Part shown: one piece after another, positions 42,694 through 51,282 of the stretch
Numbering within the stretch: position 1 is the stretch's first letter
Layout of the letters: every line of letters begins with the position of its first letter
Assembly (NCBI GenBank): GCA_944376295.1
Contig: CALWCE010000003.1
Location: forward strand, 135,528-199,527
From: an uncultured Clostridia bacterium
GTDB taxonomy: Bacteria; Bacillota; Clostridia; Christensenellales; Borkfalkiaceae
DNA length: 64,000 bases
Reading direction: 5' to 3'
Made by a program: the position numbers and the translations under genes
The notes under the pieces: generated by a model
Database searches by the model: none
What the model saw: only the letters and a program-made list of their open reading frames with translations
Told to the model about the DNA's origin: nothing

Positions 42694-43612
42694 AGTGACC
42701 AACCGCCAGGTCATCTGCGATACGCTGCTTGCGGCGGCAAAGGAAGATCGGAATATCATCGTCGCCTGCTCCGATTCGCGCGGGTCGGGCTCGATGACGG
42801 CGTTTTTTGAGCAGTTTCCCGCTCAGAGCGTGGAAGTGGGCATTGCGGAGCAGGATCTTGTCTCTATTTCGGCGGGACTTGCCTCCTGTGGCAGGAAGGT
42901 GTTTTCCGTCTCTCCCGCCTGCTTCCTCTCCACCCGCTCCTATGAACAGGCGAAGGTGGACGTCGCTTATGCGGAGACCAACGTGACGCTCGTCGGCATT
43001 TCGGGGGGCATTTCCTACGGGGCGCTGGGCATGACGCACCATTCTTTGCAGGATATAGCGGCAATGTCGGCTCTGCCCGGGATGCGCGTGTATCTGCCTT
43101 CCGACCGCTTCCAAACGAAAGCCGTCGTCGAGGAATTGCTCCAGGACGAAAAGCCTGCCTACATCCGCGTTTCGCGCAGTGCGAGCGAAGATCTCTATTC
43201 CGAAGACACCGTTTTCTCGGGCGGCGCAAAGGTGCTGAAAGAGGGGAAGGACGTGCTGTTTGTCGCCTGCGGCGAACTCGTCGCGCCCTGCCTGCATGCG
43301 GCGGAGCTGCTAGGGGAAGAGGGCGTTTCGGCGGGCGTCGTCGATGCCTACCGCGTCAAGCCGCTCAATGAGGAGCTAATTTTGAAGGCGGCGGAGGGGG
43401 TGCGCCTTGTGGCGGCGGCAGAAGAGCATTCCCCCTACGGCGGGCTGTTTTCGATGACGGCGCAGCTGTTCTCTTCGAAGCGCCCGAAGAAGGTCATAGG
43501 GCTCACCCTGCCCGACGGGCATATCGTCACGGGGACGCAATCGGAGGCCTTTCAGTACTACGGGCTGACCGCAGAAGGCATCGCAAGGCGCGTGAAAAAG
43601 GAGCTCGCATGA
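42686..43612 (+). CDS. Transketolase C-terminal subunit
   Basis: A 308-residue protein with the transketolase pyrimidine-binding domain (VEVGIAEQDLVSISAGLASC, the catalytic Glu in IAEQD; SYGALGMTHHSLQDIA) and the C-terminal domain (LLGEEGVSAGVVDAYRVKPL). It completes the active site of the upstream subunit. The gene overlaps its partner by eight bases and the kinase gene by four (ATGA), so all three are made in matched amounts. Confidence 0.92.
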   Translation: MNKVTNRQVICDTLLAAAKEDRNIIVACSDSRGSGSMTAFFEQFPAQSVEVGIAEQDLVSISAGLASCGRKVFSVSPACFLSTRSYEQAKVDVAYAETNVTLVGISGGISYGALGMTHHSLQDIAAMSALPGMRVYLPSDRFQTKAVVEELLQDEKPAYIRVSRSASEDLYSEDTVFSGGAKVLKEGKDVLFVACGELVAPCLHAAELLGEEGVSAGVVDAYRVKPLNEELILKAAEGVRLVAAAEEHSPYGGLFSMTAQLFSSKRPKKVIGLTLPDGHIVTGTQSEAFQYYGLTAEGIARRVKKELA

Positions 43613-45024
43613 AGACGGTACTTTGTATCGACCAGAGCACGCAGGGCACGAAGGCGCTCCTTCTCGATGAAGAGGGGCGGGTGATCGCGCGCGCCGCAAG
43701 GCCGCACAGGCAGATCGTCGACGGGCGGGGATATATCTCCCATGACCTCAATGAGATCTGGCAAAACGTGCTTCTTGTCGCCCGCGAGTGCGTGGGGGAG
43801 AATGCCGCGAGCGTGAAAGCGGTCGGCATCTCCAACCAACGGGAGACGAGCTGTATGTGGAACGATGAGGGCCCGCTTGCAGATGCCGTCGTGTGGCAAT
43901 GTGCGCGGGGGAAGGATATTTCCGACGCGCTCGCTCCGTATGCGGATCTTGTGCGCGAGAGAACGGGACTGCCGCTCTCGCCCTATTTCCCCGCCGCGAA
44001 GTATGCCTGGCTGCTTCGGAATACGGAGAAAAGCGGGAAAGTGCGCTTGGGCACCGTTGACAGCTTTCTCGTATGGAAGCTCACGGGCAATTATTATACC
44101 GACTATTCCAATGCTTCGCGCACGCAGCTCTTTGATCTCCATACGCTGCAATGGGATGAGGAGCTGTGCCGCCTCTTCGGCGTGCCCGTCGAAGCGCTGC
44201 CCGAGGTCAAAGACAGCGACGGGGTGTTCGGCTATACCGACCTGGGCGGCATTCTCCCCGAACAGGTGCCCGTGTGCGGCGTTCTGGGCGATTCGCACGC
44301 CGCCCTCTTCGCCGAGGGATGCCTTGCCGCGGGGCAGCTCAAAGTCACCTACGGCACGGGAAGCTCCGTGATGATGAACGTGGGGGAGAAATTCGTTGAG
44401 AGTCGCTGCGGGCTCGCTTCTTCGCTCGCATGGAAGCGGAAGGGGAAAGTCAGTTATGTGCTCGAAGGGAATATCAATTATTCCTGTGCCGTCATCACCT
44501 GGCTGAAAGACGATCTGGGGCTCCTGAACGACGCGAAGGAGGCGGGCGTGTTGGCGGCGGAGGCGAACGAGCGGGATGAGACGGTGCTCATCCCCGCCTT
44601 TTCGGGGCTTTCGGCGCCCTATTGGAAGCCGGAGGCAAGGGCCGCCATCCTCAACATGAGCCGCACGACGGGCAAAAAGGAGCTTTGCCGTGCGGCGGAG
44701 GAGAGCATTGCCTTTCAGATCGCCGATATTCTGGATGCGCTCCGCGCCGATACGGGGCTCGAAGCCCGCGAAGTGCGGGCGGACGGCGGCGCCGCGGGGG
44801 ATGCGTTCCTCATGCAGCTGCAGGCGGACGTTTCAGGGGCAAGCGTGCTTGCTTCCTGTGAGCGTGAGCTTTCCCCACTCGGGGCGGGCGTGCTTGCGGG
44901 CATTGCGGCGGGGGTGTACCAAGAGGACGTCCTCCAAGGCGAGGTGCGCCGTTTTACGCCCCGCGAAAATGCGCGCGTCATAGCTTCCCGCGCTCGCTGG
45001 AAAAATTGTCTGAAACAGCTATAA
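43609..45024 (+). CDS. FGGY-family carbohydrate kinase (putative apulose kinase)
   Basis: A 471-residue FGGY kinase with both halves of the fold: N-terminal CIDQSTQGTKALLLDEEG and the ISNQRETSCMW block, and C-terminal VTYGTGSSVMMNVG and RADGGAAGDAFLMQLQAD. The early sequence resembles glycerol and xylulose kinases. With an isomerase making a ketose and a transketolase using a ketose phosphate, the position in the pathway demands a ketose kinase; apulose is the candidate. Glycerol or xylulose kinase activity is the main alternative. Its start overlaps the upstream gene by four bases and a strong terminator follows at 45031. Confidence 0.9.
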   Translation: MKTVLCIDQSTQGTKALLLDEEGRVIARAARPHRQIVDGRGYISHDLNEIWQNVLLVARECVGENAASVKAVGISNQRETSCMWNDEGPLADAVVWQCARGKDISDALAPYADLVRERTGLPLSPYFPAAKYAWLLRNTEKSGKVRLGTVDSFLVWKLTGNYYTDYSNASRTQLFDLHTLQWDEELCRLFGVPVEALPEVKDSDGVFGYTDLGGILPEQVPVCGVLGDSHAALFAEGCLAAGQLKVTYGTGSSVMMNVGEKFVESRCGLASSLAWKRKGKVSYVLEGNINYSCAVITWLKDDLGLLNDAKEAGVLAAEANERDETVLIPAFSGLSAPYWKPEARAAILNMSRTTGKKELCRAAEESIAFQIADILDALRADTGLEAREVRADGGAAGDAFLMQLQADVSGASVLASCERELSPLGAGVLAGIAAGVYQEDVLQGEVRRFTPRENARVIASRARWKNCLKQL

Positions 45025-45030
45025 GCACAA

Positions 45031-45055
45031 AAGCCCGCGTGAGCGGGTTTTTTTT
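45031..45055 (+). terminator. Intrinsic terminator of the apiose-type operon
   Basis: Stem CCCGC / GCGGG (45034-45038, 45043-45047) with a GTGA loop and an eight-base T-run, extended by A-T pairs. It starts seven bases after the kinase stop. Confidence 0.9.
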
Positions 45056-45154
45056 GCGGCAAAATAGAAAACGATTTGATACAAAATAAAACAATTTTGC
45101 AAGACGAGGAGGGGCGGTTTGTGCTATCATAGAGAAAAACTCCGGAGGCGAAAG

Positions 45155-45827
45155 ATGGACGAACAGGCGATCAAGCAATTCAGAGACTACATGATCGAGG
45201 CGGGCAGGCGCAACAGAGAACAGAAGTACGAAAAGTACCGCCGTCTCAACGCGTTCTGCGAGAAGGGACAGATACTGTTTACGGGATCCTCGCTCATGGA
45301 GTACTTTCCCGTCGTTGAGATGGCGCAGGGGCTGACAAAGAAGAAAGTCTATAACCGCGGGGTGGGGGGGGGCGACTTCCTTTGAGTTTCTCGCCCATAT
45401 CGATGCGATGCTCTTCGACCCGGAGCCGAGCGTTGTCTTTTTGAACATCGGCACCAACGATCTGAGCCGCCCCGATTATACGCACGAGGGGTTGAAGGAG
45501 CGGTACCGCTTTATCTTCACGCAGATCGCGGAGAGGCTGCCCGATACAAAGGTGTATTTCATGGCGTTCTATCCCATGAACGAAGCGAAGATGTCGCACC
45601 CGATGGCGTTCGGGCTGCGCACGAACGAGCTCACAACGGAAGCCAATGCCGCCGTGAAGGAAGTGTGCGCGGAGTTCTCGTTTGTGGAGTACCTTGACTG
45701 CAACGAGGGGCTCAGAGACGAGGCAGGCCGGCTCAAAGAGGAGTTTGCGATCGACGGCGTGCACATGTGGCCCGAGGCGTATGCGCTCGTTCTGGAAGCG
45801 CTTAAGCCTTATTTGGAGGCGCTGTGA
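45155..45827 (+). pseudogene. SGNH hydrolase interrupted by a frameshift in a G9 tract
   Basis: Two adjoining frames make one SGNH esterase of about 223 residues. The first (45155-45385) holds block I (FTGSSLMEYF) and begins block II (NRGVGG), then reaches a premature TGA. The second, in the +1-shifted frame, continues with block II (ATSFEFL), block III (NIGTNDLS) and the Asp/His block (DGVHMWPEAY). The switch falls in nine consecutive Gs at 45364-45372; eight would restore the intact protein. This may be phase variation, a real mutation or a sequencing error. A CGGAGGCG site precedes the ATG. The SemiSWEET-like gene overlaps its stop by one base. Confidence 0.85.
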
Positions 45828-46138
45828 TGAGCACTGTCATTTCCGCCTTTGAAGCGGTGATGCTCGTCTGCTTCGGCGTGAGCTGGCCCGTTTCCGTCGT
45901 CAAGTCTTACCGCGCCCGCACAACAAAAGGCAAGAGCATCCTCTTCCTGCTTGCGATCTGGATCGGCTATGTGTTCGGGCTTGCGGGCAAAATTTTGCTC
46001 GCCGTAGAGACCGGGAGCATCCCTTATGTGCTCTTTATCTATGCGTTCAATCTTATCGTTGTGTCGCTCGATCTCATCTTATACTTCCGCAATCTGCGCC
46101 TTGATAAAAAGGCGGCGGGAAACGGAGTGAAAGAGTAA
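45827..46138 (+). CDS. SemiSWEET/PQ-loop-like small membrane protein
   Basis: A 103-residue protein with three hydrophobic segments (about residues 8-25, 40-58, 65-85) and the motif SWPVSVVKSYRARTTKGKS, which matches the PQ-loop region of small bacterial SemiSWEET-like proteins. Such proteins dimerise into a sugar pore. The ATG at 45827 is used because it overlaps the upstream stop (TGATG), which suggests coupling; a GTG one codon earlier is possible. Its place after sugar-catabolic genes makes sugar or sugar-acid movement likely, but this subfamily is poorly characterised. Confidence 0.75.
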   Translation: MSTVISAFEAVMLVCFGVSWPVSVVKSYRARTTKGKSILFLLAIWIGYVFGLAGKILLAVETGSIPYVLFIYAFNLIVVSLDLILYFRNLRLDKKAAGNGVKE

Positions 46139-46153
46139 GTGATGGTTTGTATC

Positions 46154-46193
46154 GCCGCGGCGGCGGGGCAATGAGCCCCGCCGCCGCGGCTTT
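46154..46193 (+). terminator. Plus-strand terminator (convergent pair)
   Basis: Perfect 15-bp GC-rich stem (46154-46168 and 46176-46190, GCCGCGGCGGCGGGG arm) with a seven-base loop and a short TTT tail. Confidence 0.75.
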
Positions 46194-46228
46194 CAAAAAG
46201 GCGCCCTGCGGCAAAAGCCGCAGGGCGC
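46191..46228 (-). terminator. Minus-strand terminator of the gal operon
   Basis: Perfect 12-bp stem GCGCCCTGCGGC / GCCGCAGGGCGC (46201-46228) with an AAAA loop. On the minus strand it is followed by CTTTTTGAAA, so it ends galTKE transcription. Confidence 0.85.
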
Positions 46229-46263
46229 ACCATGTTGATTTGCTTCGTTATTGATTTGCTTTG

Positions 46264-47283
46264 TTAATTTGCTTCGTAGCCGTTCGGGTTATGGCTCTGC
46301 CAATTCCACTGGTCGCGGCACATCTCCTCGATGCCGTTCTCTGCCTCCCAACCGAGCTCTCTCTTTGCCTTGGAAGCGTCTGCATAGCAGGCGGCGATGT
46401 CGCCCGCGCGGCGGGGCTTGATCTCGTAGGGGAGCGTCTTCCCGCATGCCTTTTCGAAGGCGTGGATCATGTCGAGCACGCTGTAGCCGACGCCCGTGCC
46501 GAGGTTATAGACGTGCACGCCCGCCTTCTTGCAGCCCTCGATGGCGGCGATATGCCCGCGCGCGAGGTCGACGACGTGGATATAATCTCTCACGCCCGTG
46601 CCGTCGGGGGTGGGGTAGTCGTTGCCGAAGACGCCGATCTTTTGGAGCTTCCCGCTCGCCACCTGCGCCACATAGGGCATCAGGTTGTTGGGGATGCCCT
46701 TGGGGTCTTCGCCGATGAGCCCCGAAGCATGCGCGCCCACGGGGTTGAAATAGCGCAGCAGGATGATGTTCCATGCGTTATCCGCACGGAAGACGTCGCG
46801 CAGCATGAGTTCCTGAAAGTACTTGCTCGTGCCGTAGGGGTTGGTCGTGCCGCCGATGGGGCTCTCCTCGGTAAGGGGGAGATGTTCGGGAGTGCCGTAG
46901 ACGGTCGCAGACGACGAGAAGACGAGCTTCTTGACGTTATGCGCCTTCATCGTTTCGAGGAGCACGAGGGTGCCGTAGAGGTTGTTGTCGTAATATTCGA
47001 TGGGCTTTTGCACGCTCTCGCCCACCGCTTTGAGCCCTGCAAAGTGGATGACGGCGTCAAACGTGTTCTCCGAAAAGATGCGCTCCATCGCGGCGCGGTC
47101 GCGGATGTCCGCGTTATAAAATCCGACTTCTTTTCCCGTGATCGTTTCGACGCGGCGGAGCGATTCTTCGCTCGAATTGGAAAGATTGTCGACGACCACG
47201 ACGCCGTAGCCGCGTTCCAAAAGTTCCACCACGGTGTGGCTGCCGATGTAGCCCGCGCCGCCCGTTACCAAAATGTTTTGCAT
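46264..47283 (-). CDS. galE: UDP-glucose 4-epimerase
   Basis: A 339-residue extended short-chain dehydrogenase. It has the NAD-binding [11 protein letters not shown] at residues 7-17, the catalytic Ser-Ser-Ala (FSSSATVYG) and the YGTSKYF Tyr/Lys pair, followed by the [10 protein letters not shown] block. It interconverts UDP-galactose and UDP-glucose. The start at 47283 has a perfect AAGGAGG site at six bases; an upstream in-frame extension to 47421 lies in the galK gene and is discarded. Last gene of galT-galK-galE, starting 10 bases after galK. Confidence 0.98.
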   Translation of the reverse strand: MQNILVTGGAGYIGSHTVVELLERGYGVVVVDNLSNSSEESLRRVETITGKEVGFYNADIRDRAAMERIFSENTFDAVIHFAGLKAVGESVQKPIEYYDNNLYGTLVLLETMKAHNVKKLVFSSSATVYGTPEHLPLTEESPIGGTTNPYGTSKYFQELMLRDVFRADNAWNIILLRYFNPVGAHASGLIGEDPKGIPNNLMPYVAQVASGKLQKIGVFGNDYPTPDGTGVRDYIHVVDLARGHIAAIEGCKKAGVHVYNLGTGVGYSVLDMIHAFEKACGKTLPYEIKPRRAGDIAACYADASKAKRELGWEAENGIEEMCRDQWNWQSHNPNGYEAN

Positions 47284-47293
47284 ACCGTCCTCC

Positions 47294-48445
47294 TTAAAAA
47301 TGCCTGATCTTGACGCCGTCTTCGATGCTCGTATCGTAGAAAGCGGCGGTGTATCCCGTTTCCTGGGTGTATTTTTTGCCGACTGCCTGCTTGAAGGCTT
47401 CCGTCTTGCCCTGTTCGACAAGGCTTATCGTGCAGCCGCCGAAGCCCGCGCCGATCATGCGCGAGGCGATGCAGCCCTCCGTCTCCCGTGCGGCATACGC
47501 AAGGGCGTCGGGCTCTTTGCCCGTCACTTCATAGAGCTTGGAGAGCGAGTCGTGCGAGGCGTTGATGAGCTTTGCAAGCGTCTGAATATCGCCTGCTTTG
47601 AGGGCGGACGCCGCCTCTTTGACGCGCGCGCATTCATAGACGACGTGCTGCGCTCTTGCAAGAAGGGTGCAAGGCAAGACGTGCTTTGCGCCCTCGAACG
47701 CCTGAGGCGTGATGTCGGCAAGGCAGCTTGCCTCGGGGAGCTCCTTTTGAAGGAGGGAGAGCGCTTCGTCCGTTTCGGCGCGGCGTTCGTTGTATTTGCT
47801 CGTCACGAGCGCGTGCGGCTTGTTGCAGTTGGCGACGATGAGCTCGTAGCGTTCAAGCTCCAGGGGGATATACTCATATTCGAGCGTCTTGCAGTTGAGA
47901 AGGATGGCTTTGTCCTTTTTGCCCATCGCCGAGGCGAACTGATCCATGATGCCGCAGTTGACGCCGCAGTAGGTGTTTTCCGCCTTCTGCGAAAGGAGAG
48001 CGATCGTGGTAAGATCGTACGTTTCGCCCGTGAGTTCGCGCATCGCGACCGCCGTTGCGACTTCGATGGCGGCAGAGGAGGAGAGCCCGCTCCCGAAGGG
48101 GACGGAGCAGGAGTAGTAAAGATCGCAGCCGATGAGGGTGTGCCCCGCCTCTTTGAGGACGGAGAGGACGCCCGCCTGATATTTGCCCCAGCCGAGCGAC
48201 TTGTACTCTTCCAGCCGGTCGAGGGAGAGTTTTGCCGTCTCGTCGAGGTCGTCTGCATAGACGTTGACGACATTGGTGCCGTTGGGGCGCGCGAGCACGC
48301 GGCAGCAGAGGTTGAGGGATGCCGGCATGACGAGCCCGCCGCAGTAATCGACGTGTTCGCCGATGAGGTTGATGCGCCCCGCCGCGCTCACTTCGAGCGT
48401 GGGGGAGCCGTAAAATACCTTTTGAAAATGTGCCGTGATGTCCAT
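47294..48445 (-). CDS. galK: Galactokinase
   Basis: A 383-residue GHMP-family kinase. The galactose signature [15 protein letters not shown] lies near residue 23, the ATP loop [12 protein letters not shown] near 110, and the [11 protein letters not shown] motif near 340. It phosphorylates galactose to galactose 1-phosphate for the Leloir pathway. It lies between galT (three bases upstream) and galE, so the three genes form one operon. Confidence 0.98.
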   Translation of the reverse strand: MDITAHFQKVFYGSPTLEVSAAGRINLIGEHVDYCGGLVMPASLNLCCRVLARPNGTNVVNVYADDLDETAKLSLDRLEEYKSLGWGKYQAGVLSVLKEAGHTLIGCDLYYSCSVPFGSGLSSSAAIEVATAVAMRELTGETYDLTTIALLSQKAENTYCGVNCGIMDQFASAMGKKDKAILLNCKTLEYEYIPLELERYELIVANCNKPHALVTSKYNERRAETDEALSLLQKELPEASCLADITPQAFEGAKHVLPCTLLARAQHVVYECARVKEAASALKAGDIQTLAKLINASHDSLSKLYEVTGKEPDALAYAARETEGCIASRMIGAGFGGCTISLVEQGKTEAFKQAVGKKYTQETGYTAAFYDTSIEDGVKIRHF

Positions 48446-48448
48446 ATA

Positions 48449-49984
48449 TCAGACCTCCTCAAATCCCATCGAGCGCAGGAAGGCGTCAAAGCCCCGCCTG
48501 CCCGTTTCGTCATTCTTGAATACCGCCGTGTTGTCGAGGATGGCGGCGCACGTCTTGTTGACAAAGTCTTTGACGCGCGCCTCGGCTTCCTCTTTCGAGG
48601 CGGCTCTGCCTTCCGAAAGCAGCGTCTTGATCATATTGCGGTGGATGGAAAGATCGTTTTCGGGAGCGTTGAGGGCGGTCTCGTCGTACTCCGCATTGCC
48701 GCAGAGAATGTCTGCGATCGCCGCGAGCTGGCGCTTTAAGCGGGGCGGCAGGATGAAGAGCCCCATCGCTTCGATGAGCCCGATGCCCTCGCTCTTGATG
48801 TTGAGGTGCTCGGGGTGCACATGGAAGATGCCGTCGGGGTATTCCTCGTCCGTGCGGTTGTTGCGCAGGATGATGGTGAAGGAGTACTTGTCTCCGATCT
48901 TGCGGAGGATGGGGGAGCATGCGTTGTGCGGGGTATCGCCCGTGCGGCTCAGGATGCTGCAAGCGGGGCAGTCGAACGACTTCCAGGCTTCGATGATCTT
49001 TGCAGCGCAGGCTTCCGCCTCGTCGCGCGGGCCTTCGAAGCGGACGGCGCTGTTGTACCAATCGAGGATGCCGAAAGAAAGATGAGGGAACCCGGGATGG
49101 GCATAGCGCGTGCGGATGGGCGCGTGATGCATGGGCATCAGGTGCTTGCCGCCCTGGAAGTGCTCATGATCGAGGATGGAGCCGCCCACGATGGGAAGGG
49201 AAGCGTTGCTCCCGATGAAGTAGTGGGGGAGAACGTCCACAAAATCGAGAAGCTTTGCAGGCGTCGTCCCGTCGACGTGCATGGGGACGTGCTCTTCGTT
49301 GATGGCGATGCAGTGTTCCTCGTAATAGGCATAGGGAGAGTACTGCAAAAACCACTTTTCGCCGCCCAGCGTCAGCTTGATCGTGCGCAGGTTCCTGCGG
49401 GGCGGGTGGGTCGCAGAGCCTTCGAAGCCCTCGTTCTCCTTGCAGAGCGCACAGGAAGGGTATTTGTTGCCCTTGGGCGCGCTGAGGAGCTTGGCGATAT
49501 CCTTGTTGTTCTTTTCGGGTTTGGATAAATTGACGGTGATCTCGAGCCCGCTCTTGCCGTCGTCGTAGTTCCATTTAAGGTTGCGCGCGATGGCGGTTTT
49601 TTGCACATAGCCGCTCTTGACGGAGAGCGAGTAAAGATAATCGGAAGCCTTTGAAGCGCCCTCTCTTTCGCGGATGCGGGAAAATTCTTCGTTGACCTTG
49701 GAGGGGCGGGGCATGAGGAGCCCGAAGACATTTGCGGCAAAGCGTTCTTCTGCGCCCTCTTCACAAAGATGAGCGCTCTTTGCGAAGACTGCGATCTCGC
49801 CCATGAGCGCGTCGGGCACGTCGGCGTTTTCCGCTTCGGCGGTATCCGCTTCCCCCTGATAGGGCGAAGAGAGGCTAAAGTGCGATAAAAGCACGTTCCG
49901 CATGTAGATTTCGTCCTCCTCGGGGAGGAAGAGGTGGCATTTCGCATAGGCGAGCAGGTTTTCGATGAGAAGTTCGGGTGACAT
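48449..49984 (-). CDS. galT: UDP-glucose-hexose-1-phosphate uridylyltransferase, class II
   Basis: A 511-residue protein of the Firmicutes-type (class II) GalT family, which is longer than the E. coli type. It has NLRTIKLTLGGEKWFLQYSPY in the middle, the DHEHFQGGKHLMPM histidine-rich active-site segment, and LHVHPEHLNIKSEG further on (written here as FHVHPEHLN). It transfers UMP from UDP-glucose to galactose 1-phosphate. First gene of galTKE, preceded by a GGAGCCAAAG site, a 170-base structured leader and a promoter at 50162. Confidence 0.97.
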   Translation of the reverse strand: MSPELLIENLLAYAKCHLFLPEEDEIYMRNVLLSHFSLSSPYQGEADTAEAENADVPDALMGEIAVFAKSAHLCEEGAEERFAANVFGLLMPRPSKVNEEFSRIREREGASKASDYLYSLSVKSGYVQKTAIARNLKWNYDDGKSGLEITVNLSKPEKNNKDIAKLLSAPKGNKYPSCALCKENEGFEGSATHPPRRNLRTIKLTLGGEKWFLQYSPYAYYEEHCIAINEEHVPMHVDGTTPAKLLDFVDVLPHYFIGSNASLPIVGGSILDHEHFQGGKHLMPMHHAPIRTRYAHPGFPHLSFGILDWYNSAVRFEGPRDEAEACAAKIIEAWKSFDCPACSILSRTGDTPHNACSPILRKIGDKYSFTIILRNNRTDEEYPDGIFHVHPEHLNIKSEGIGLIEAMGLFILPPRLKRQLAAIADILCGNAEYDETALNAPENDLSIHRNMIKTLLSEGRAASKEEAEARVKDFVNKTCAAILDNTAVFKNDETGRRGFDAFLRSMGFEEV

Positions 49985-50032
49985 CTTTGGCTCCTTGCGT
50001 TGCGTTTGCGTCGTTTGCGCAATTTGTGCGGC

Positions 50033-50072
50033 TTACAGCAAAAGGGCGAACATAGTCGCCCGATCGCTGTAA
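50033..50072 (-). promoter_or_regulatory. Structured element in the galT leader
   Basis: Two nested perfect stems: outer TTACAGC / GCTGTAA (7 bp) and inner GGGCGA / TCGCCC (6 bp), separated by symmetric four-base internal loops (AAAA and GATC). It lies 50-90 bases before the galT ATG in the transcript and has no U-run, so it is not a simple terminator. It could control mRNA stability or translation. Confidence 0.6.
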
Positions 50073-50161
50073 TATAGGGGGAATTTAAGAATGTGTGTTG
50101 CCCGGAAAACGGGGGAAACGGGGGCGATGCCGCCCGGCTCCCTTTCGCTTTCGGCACATTT

Positions 50162-50190
50162 ATTATAACGCATCCGCACATCGGATGCAA
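50162..50190 (-). promoter_or_regulatory. Promoter of the galTKE operon with operator in the spacer
   Basis: Minus strand: -35 TTGCAT (50185-50190), 17-bp spacer, -10 TATAAT (50162-50167). The inverted repeat GCATCCG / CGGATGC (50170-50188) covers the spacer and would allow repression or activation at the promoter itself. Confidence 0.75.
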
Positions 50191-50199
50191 GCAGGCAGT

Positions 50200-50215
50200 T
50201 GTCCGATATCGGACA
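50200..50215. promoter_or_regulatory. 16-bp palindromic operator candidate
   Basis: TGTCCGATATCGGACA is a perfect palindrome. It lies just upstream of both divergent promoters (gal at 50162-50190, AraC gene at 50234-50262) and shares the ATCGGA half with the repeat in the gal spacer. Confidence 0.65.
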
Positions 50216-50233
50216 TTTATTGACCTTATCCTC

Positions 50234-50262
50234 TTGACAGGTGAATTGATTTAGATTATAAT
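50234..50262 (+). promoter_or_regulatory. Promoter of the gal-linked AraC regulator
   Basis: -35 TTGACA (50234-50239), 17-bp spacer, -10 TATAAT (50257-50262), both perfect consensus, 23 bases before the ATG. Confidence 0.85.
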
Positions 50263-50284
50263 AAAGCAAAAAGGGAGGGAAGGC

Positions 50285-51157
50285 ATGCTTGCAAAGCGGG
50301 AGATCTGGAATTACCCCGAGGGGGCGAAGGTGTGGGCGGGCAAATACCGCAACTCGCACAACCTTTTACATTGGCACTTCGACTGCGAATTTATCTCGGT
50401 GGAGCGGGGGAAGCTCGAAGTGTTCTGCGAGAAAAAGCTGCATACCCTTTCCGAAGGGGAGGCGCTCTTTACGGACAGCGGGCAGATGCACTATCAGCGG
50501 GCTCTGGAGCCCGATACTGTGCTGCGCGTCATCGTGTTCGAAAGCTCCGTCTTTCCCGCGCTGGAAACTTTCAGGCTGCTTTCGCCCAAGCTTGCGGGCG
50601 TTTACCCCGTCGCCGAGGCGTACGCACGGCTTTTACGGGCGCTCAAAGAGAAAAAGCCCTTCTTCGGCGAAGAGGCGCGCTGCATCGTGAGCGAGCTGAT
50701 GATAAATGTGTTCCGCGGAGAAGCCGTCGTCCGCCGCACGGGGGGAGACCGCACCGAGGACGCTTTCAAACGGCTTTTAGAGGACGTCGAGGAGCACTAT
50801 GAAGAGTATACCTTTTCGGACGCCGTCGCTTTTATGGGCATGAGCGAGGCGTACTTTTCGCGCTATTTCAAGGCGATGACGGGGACGACGTTTTCGCAGT
50901 ACCTCAATTATGTGCGCACGGACGCCGCGGTGCGTTTTTTGCAGGAGGGGCGGGGGATGACGATGACGGAAATTTCCGAGGCGTGCGGGTTTTCGACCAT
51001 CCGCAACTTCAACCGCATCTTCAGGGAGCTGACGGGGCATTCGCCTTCCCGCCTTCCCGAGGGGTTCGTGCTCAGCGAGCCCTTCTCCGGACGCAGCGAA
51101 CAGGCGTTCCGCCCGACGCTTTTAGGGTGTGAGCTCATCGAAAGCTGTGAAGGGTGA
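50285..51157 (+). CDS. AraC-family regulator, probable gal regulator
   Basis: A 290-residue AraC-type regulator. The N-terminal part is a cupin sensor (LLHWHFDCEFISVERGKLEV, then LSEGEALFTDSGQMHYQ), and residues about 185-285 carry two HTH motifs (TFSDAVAFMGMSEAYFSRYF and MTEISEACGFSTIRNFNRIF), ending GHSPSRLP. It is divergent from galTKE across a region with two palindromes, so it probably controls galactose use. An AAGGGAGG site precedes the ATG. Confidence 0.92.
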   Translation: MLAKREIWNYPEGAKVWAGKYRNSHNLLHWHFDCEFISVERGKLEVFCEKKLHTLSEGEALFTDSGQMHYQRALEPDTVLRVIVFESSVFPALETFRLLSPKLAGVYPVAEAYARLLRALKEKKPFFGEEARCIVSELMINVFRGEAVVRRTGGDRTEDAFKRLLEDVEEHYEEYTFSDAVAFMGMSEAYFSRYFKAMTGTTFSQYLNYVRTDAAVRFLQEGRGMTMTEISEACGFSTIRNFNRIFRELTGHSPSRLPEGFVLSEPFSGRSEQAFRPTLLGCELIESCEG

Positions 51158-51198
51158 GTGCACTTTGTAAAAAGTGTGTAAAATTTTCAAAGCGGCTA

Positions 51199-51227
51199 TT
51201 GACAAAACAACGTTTCGGCGGTATAAT
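51199..51227 (+). promoter_or_regulatory. Promoter of the iron alcohol dehydrogenase gene
   Basis: -35 TTGACA (51199-51204), 17-bp spacer, -10 TATAAT (51222-51227), both perfect consensus, so high constitutive expression is expected. Confidence 0.88.
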
Positions 51228-51282
51228 GTGTGCTGCAAGAACGAAATACCGTTCAAAAATAACCTTACGGGGGTATCTACCA

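Noticed and set aside
47284-47421. N-terminal extension of GalE
   Set aside because: It lies in the galK gene and is Arg/Lys/Ser-rich, while the internal ATG has a perfect ribosome site and begins with the NAD motif.
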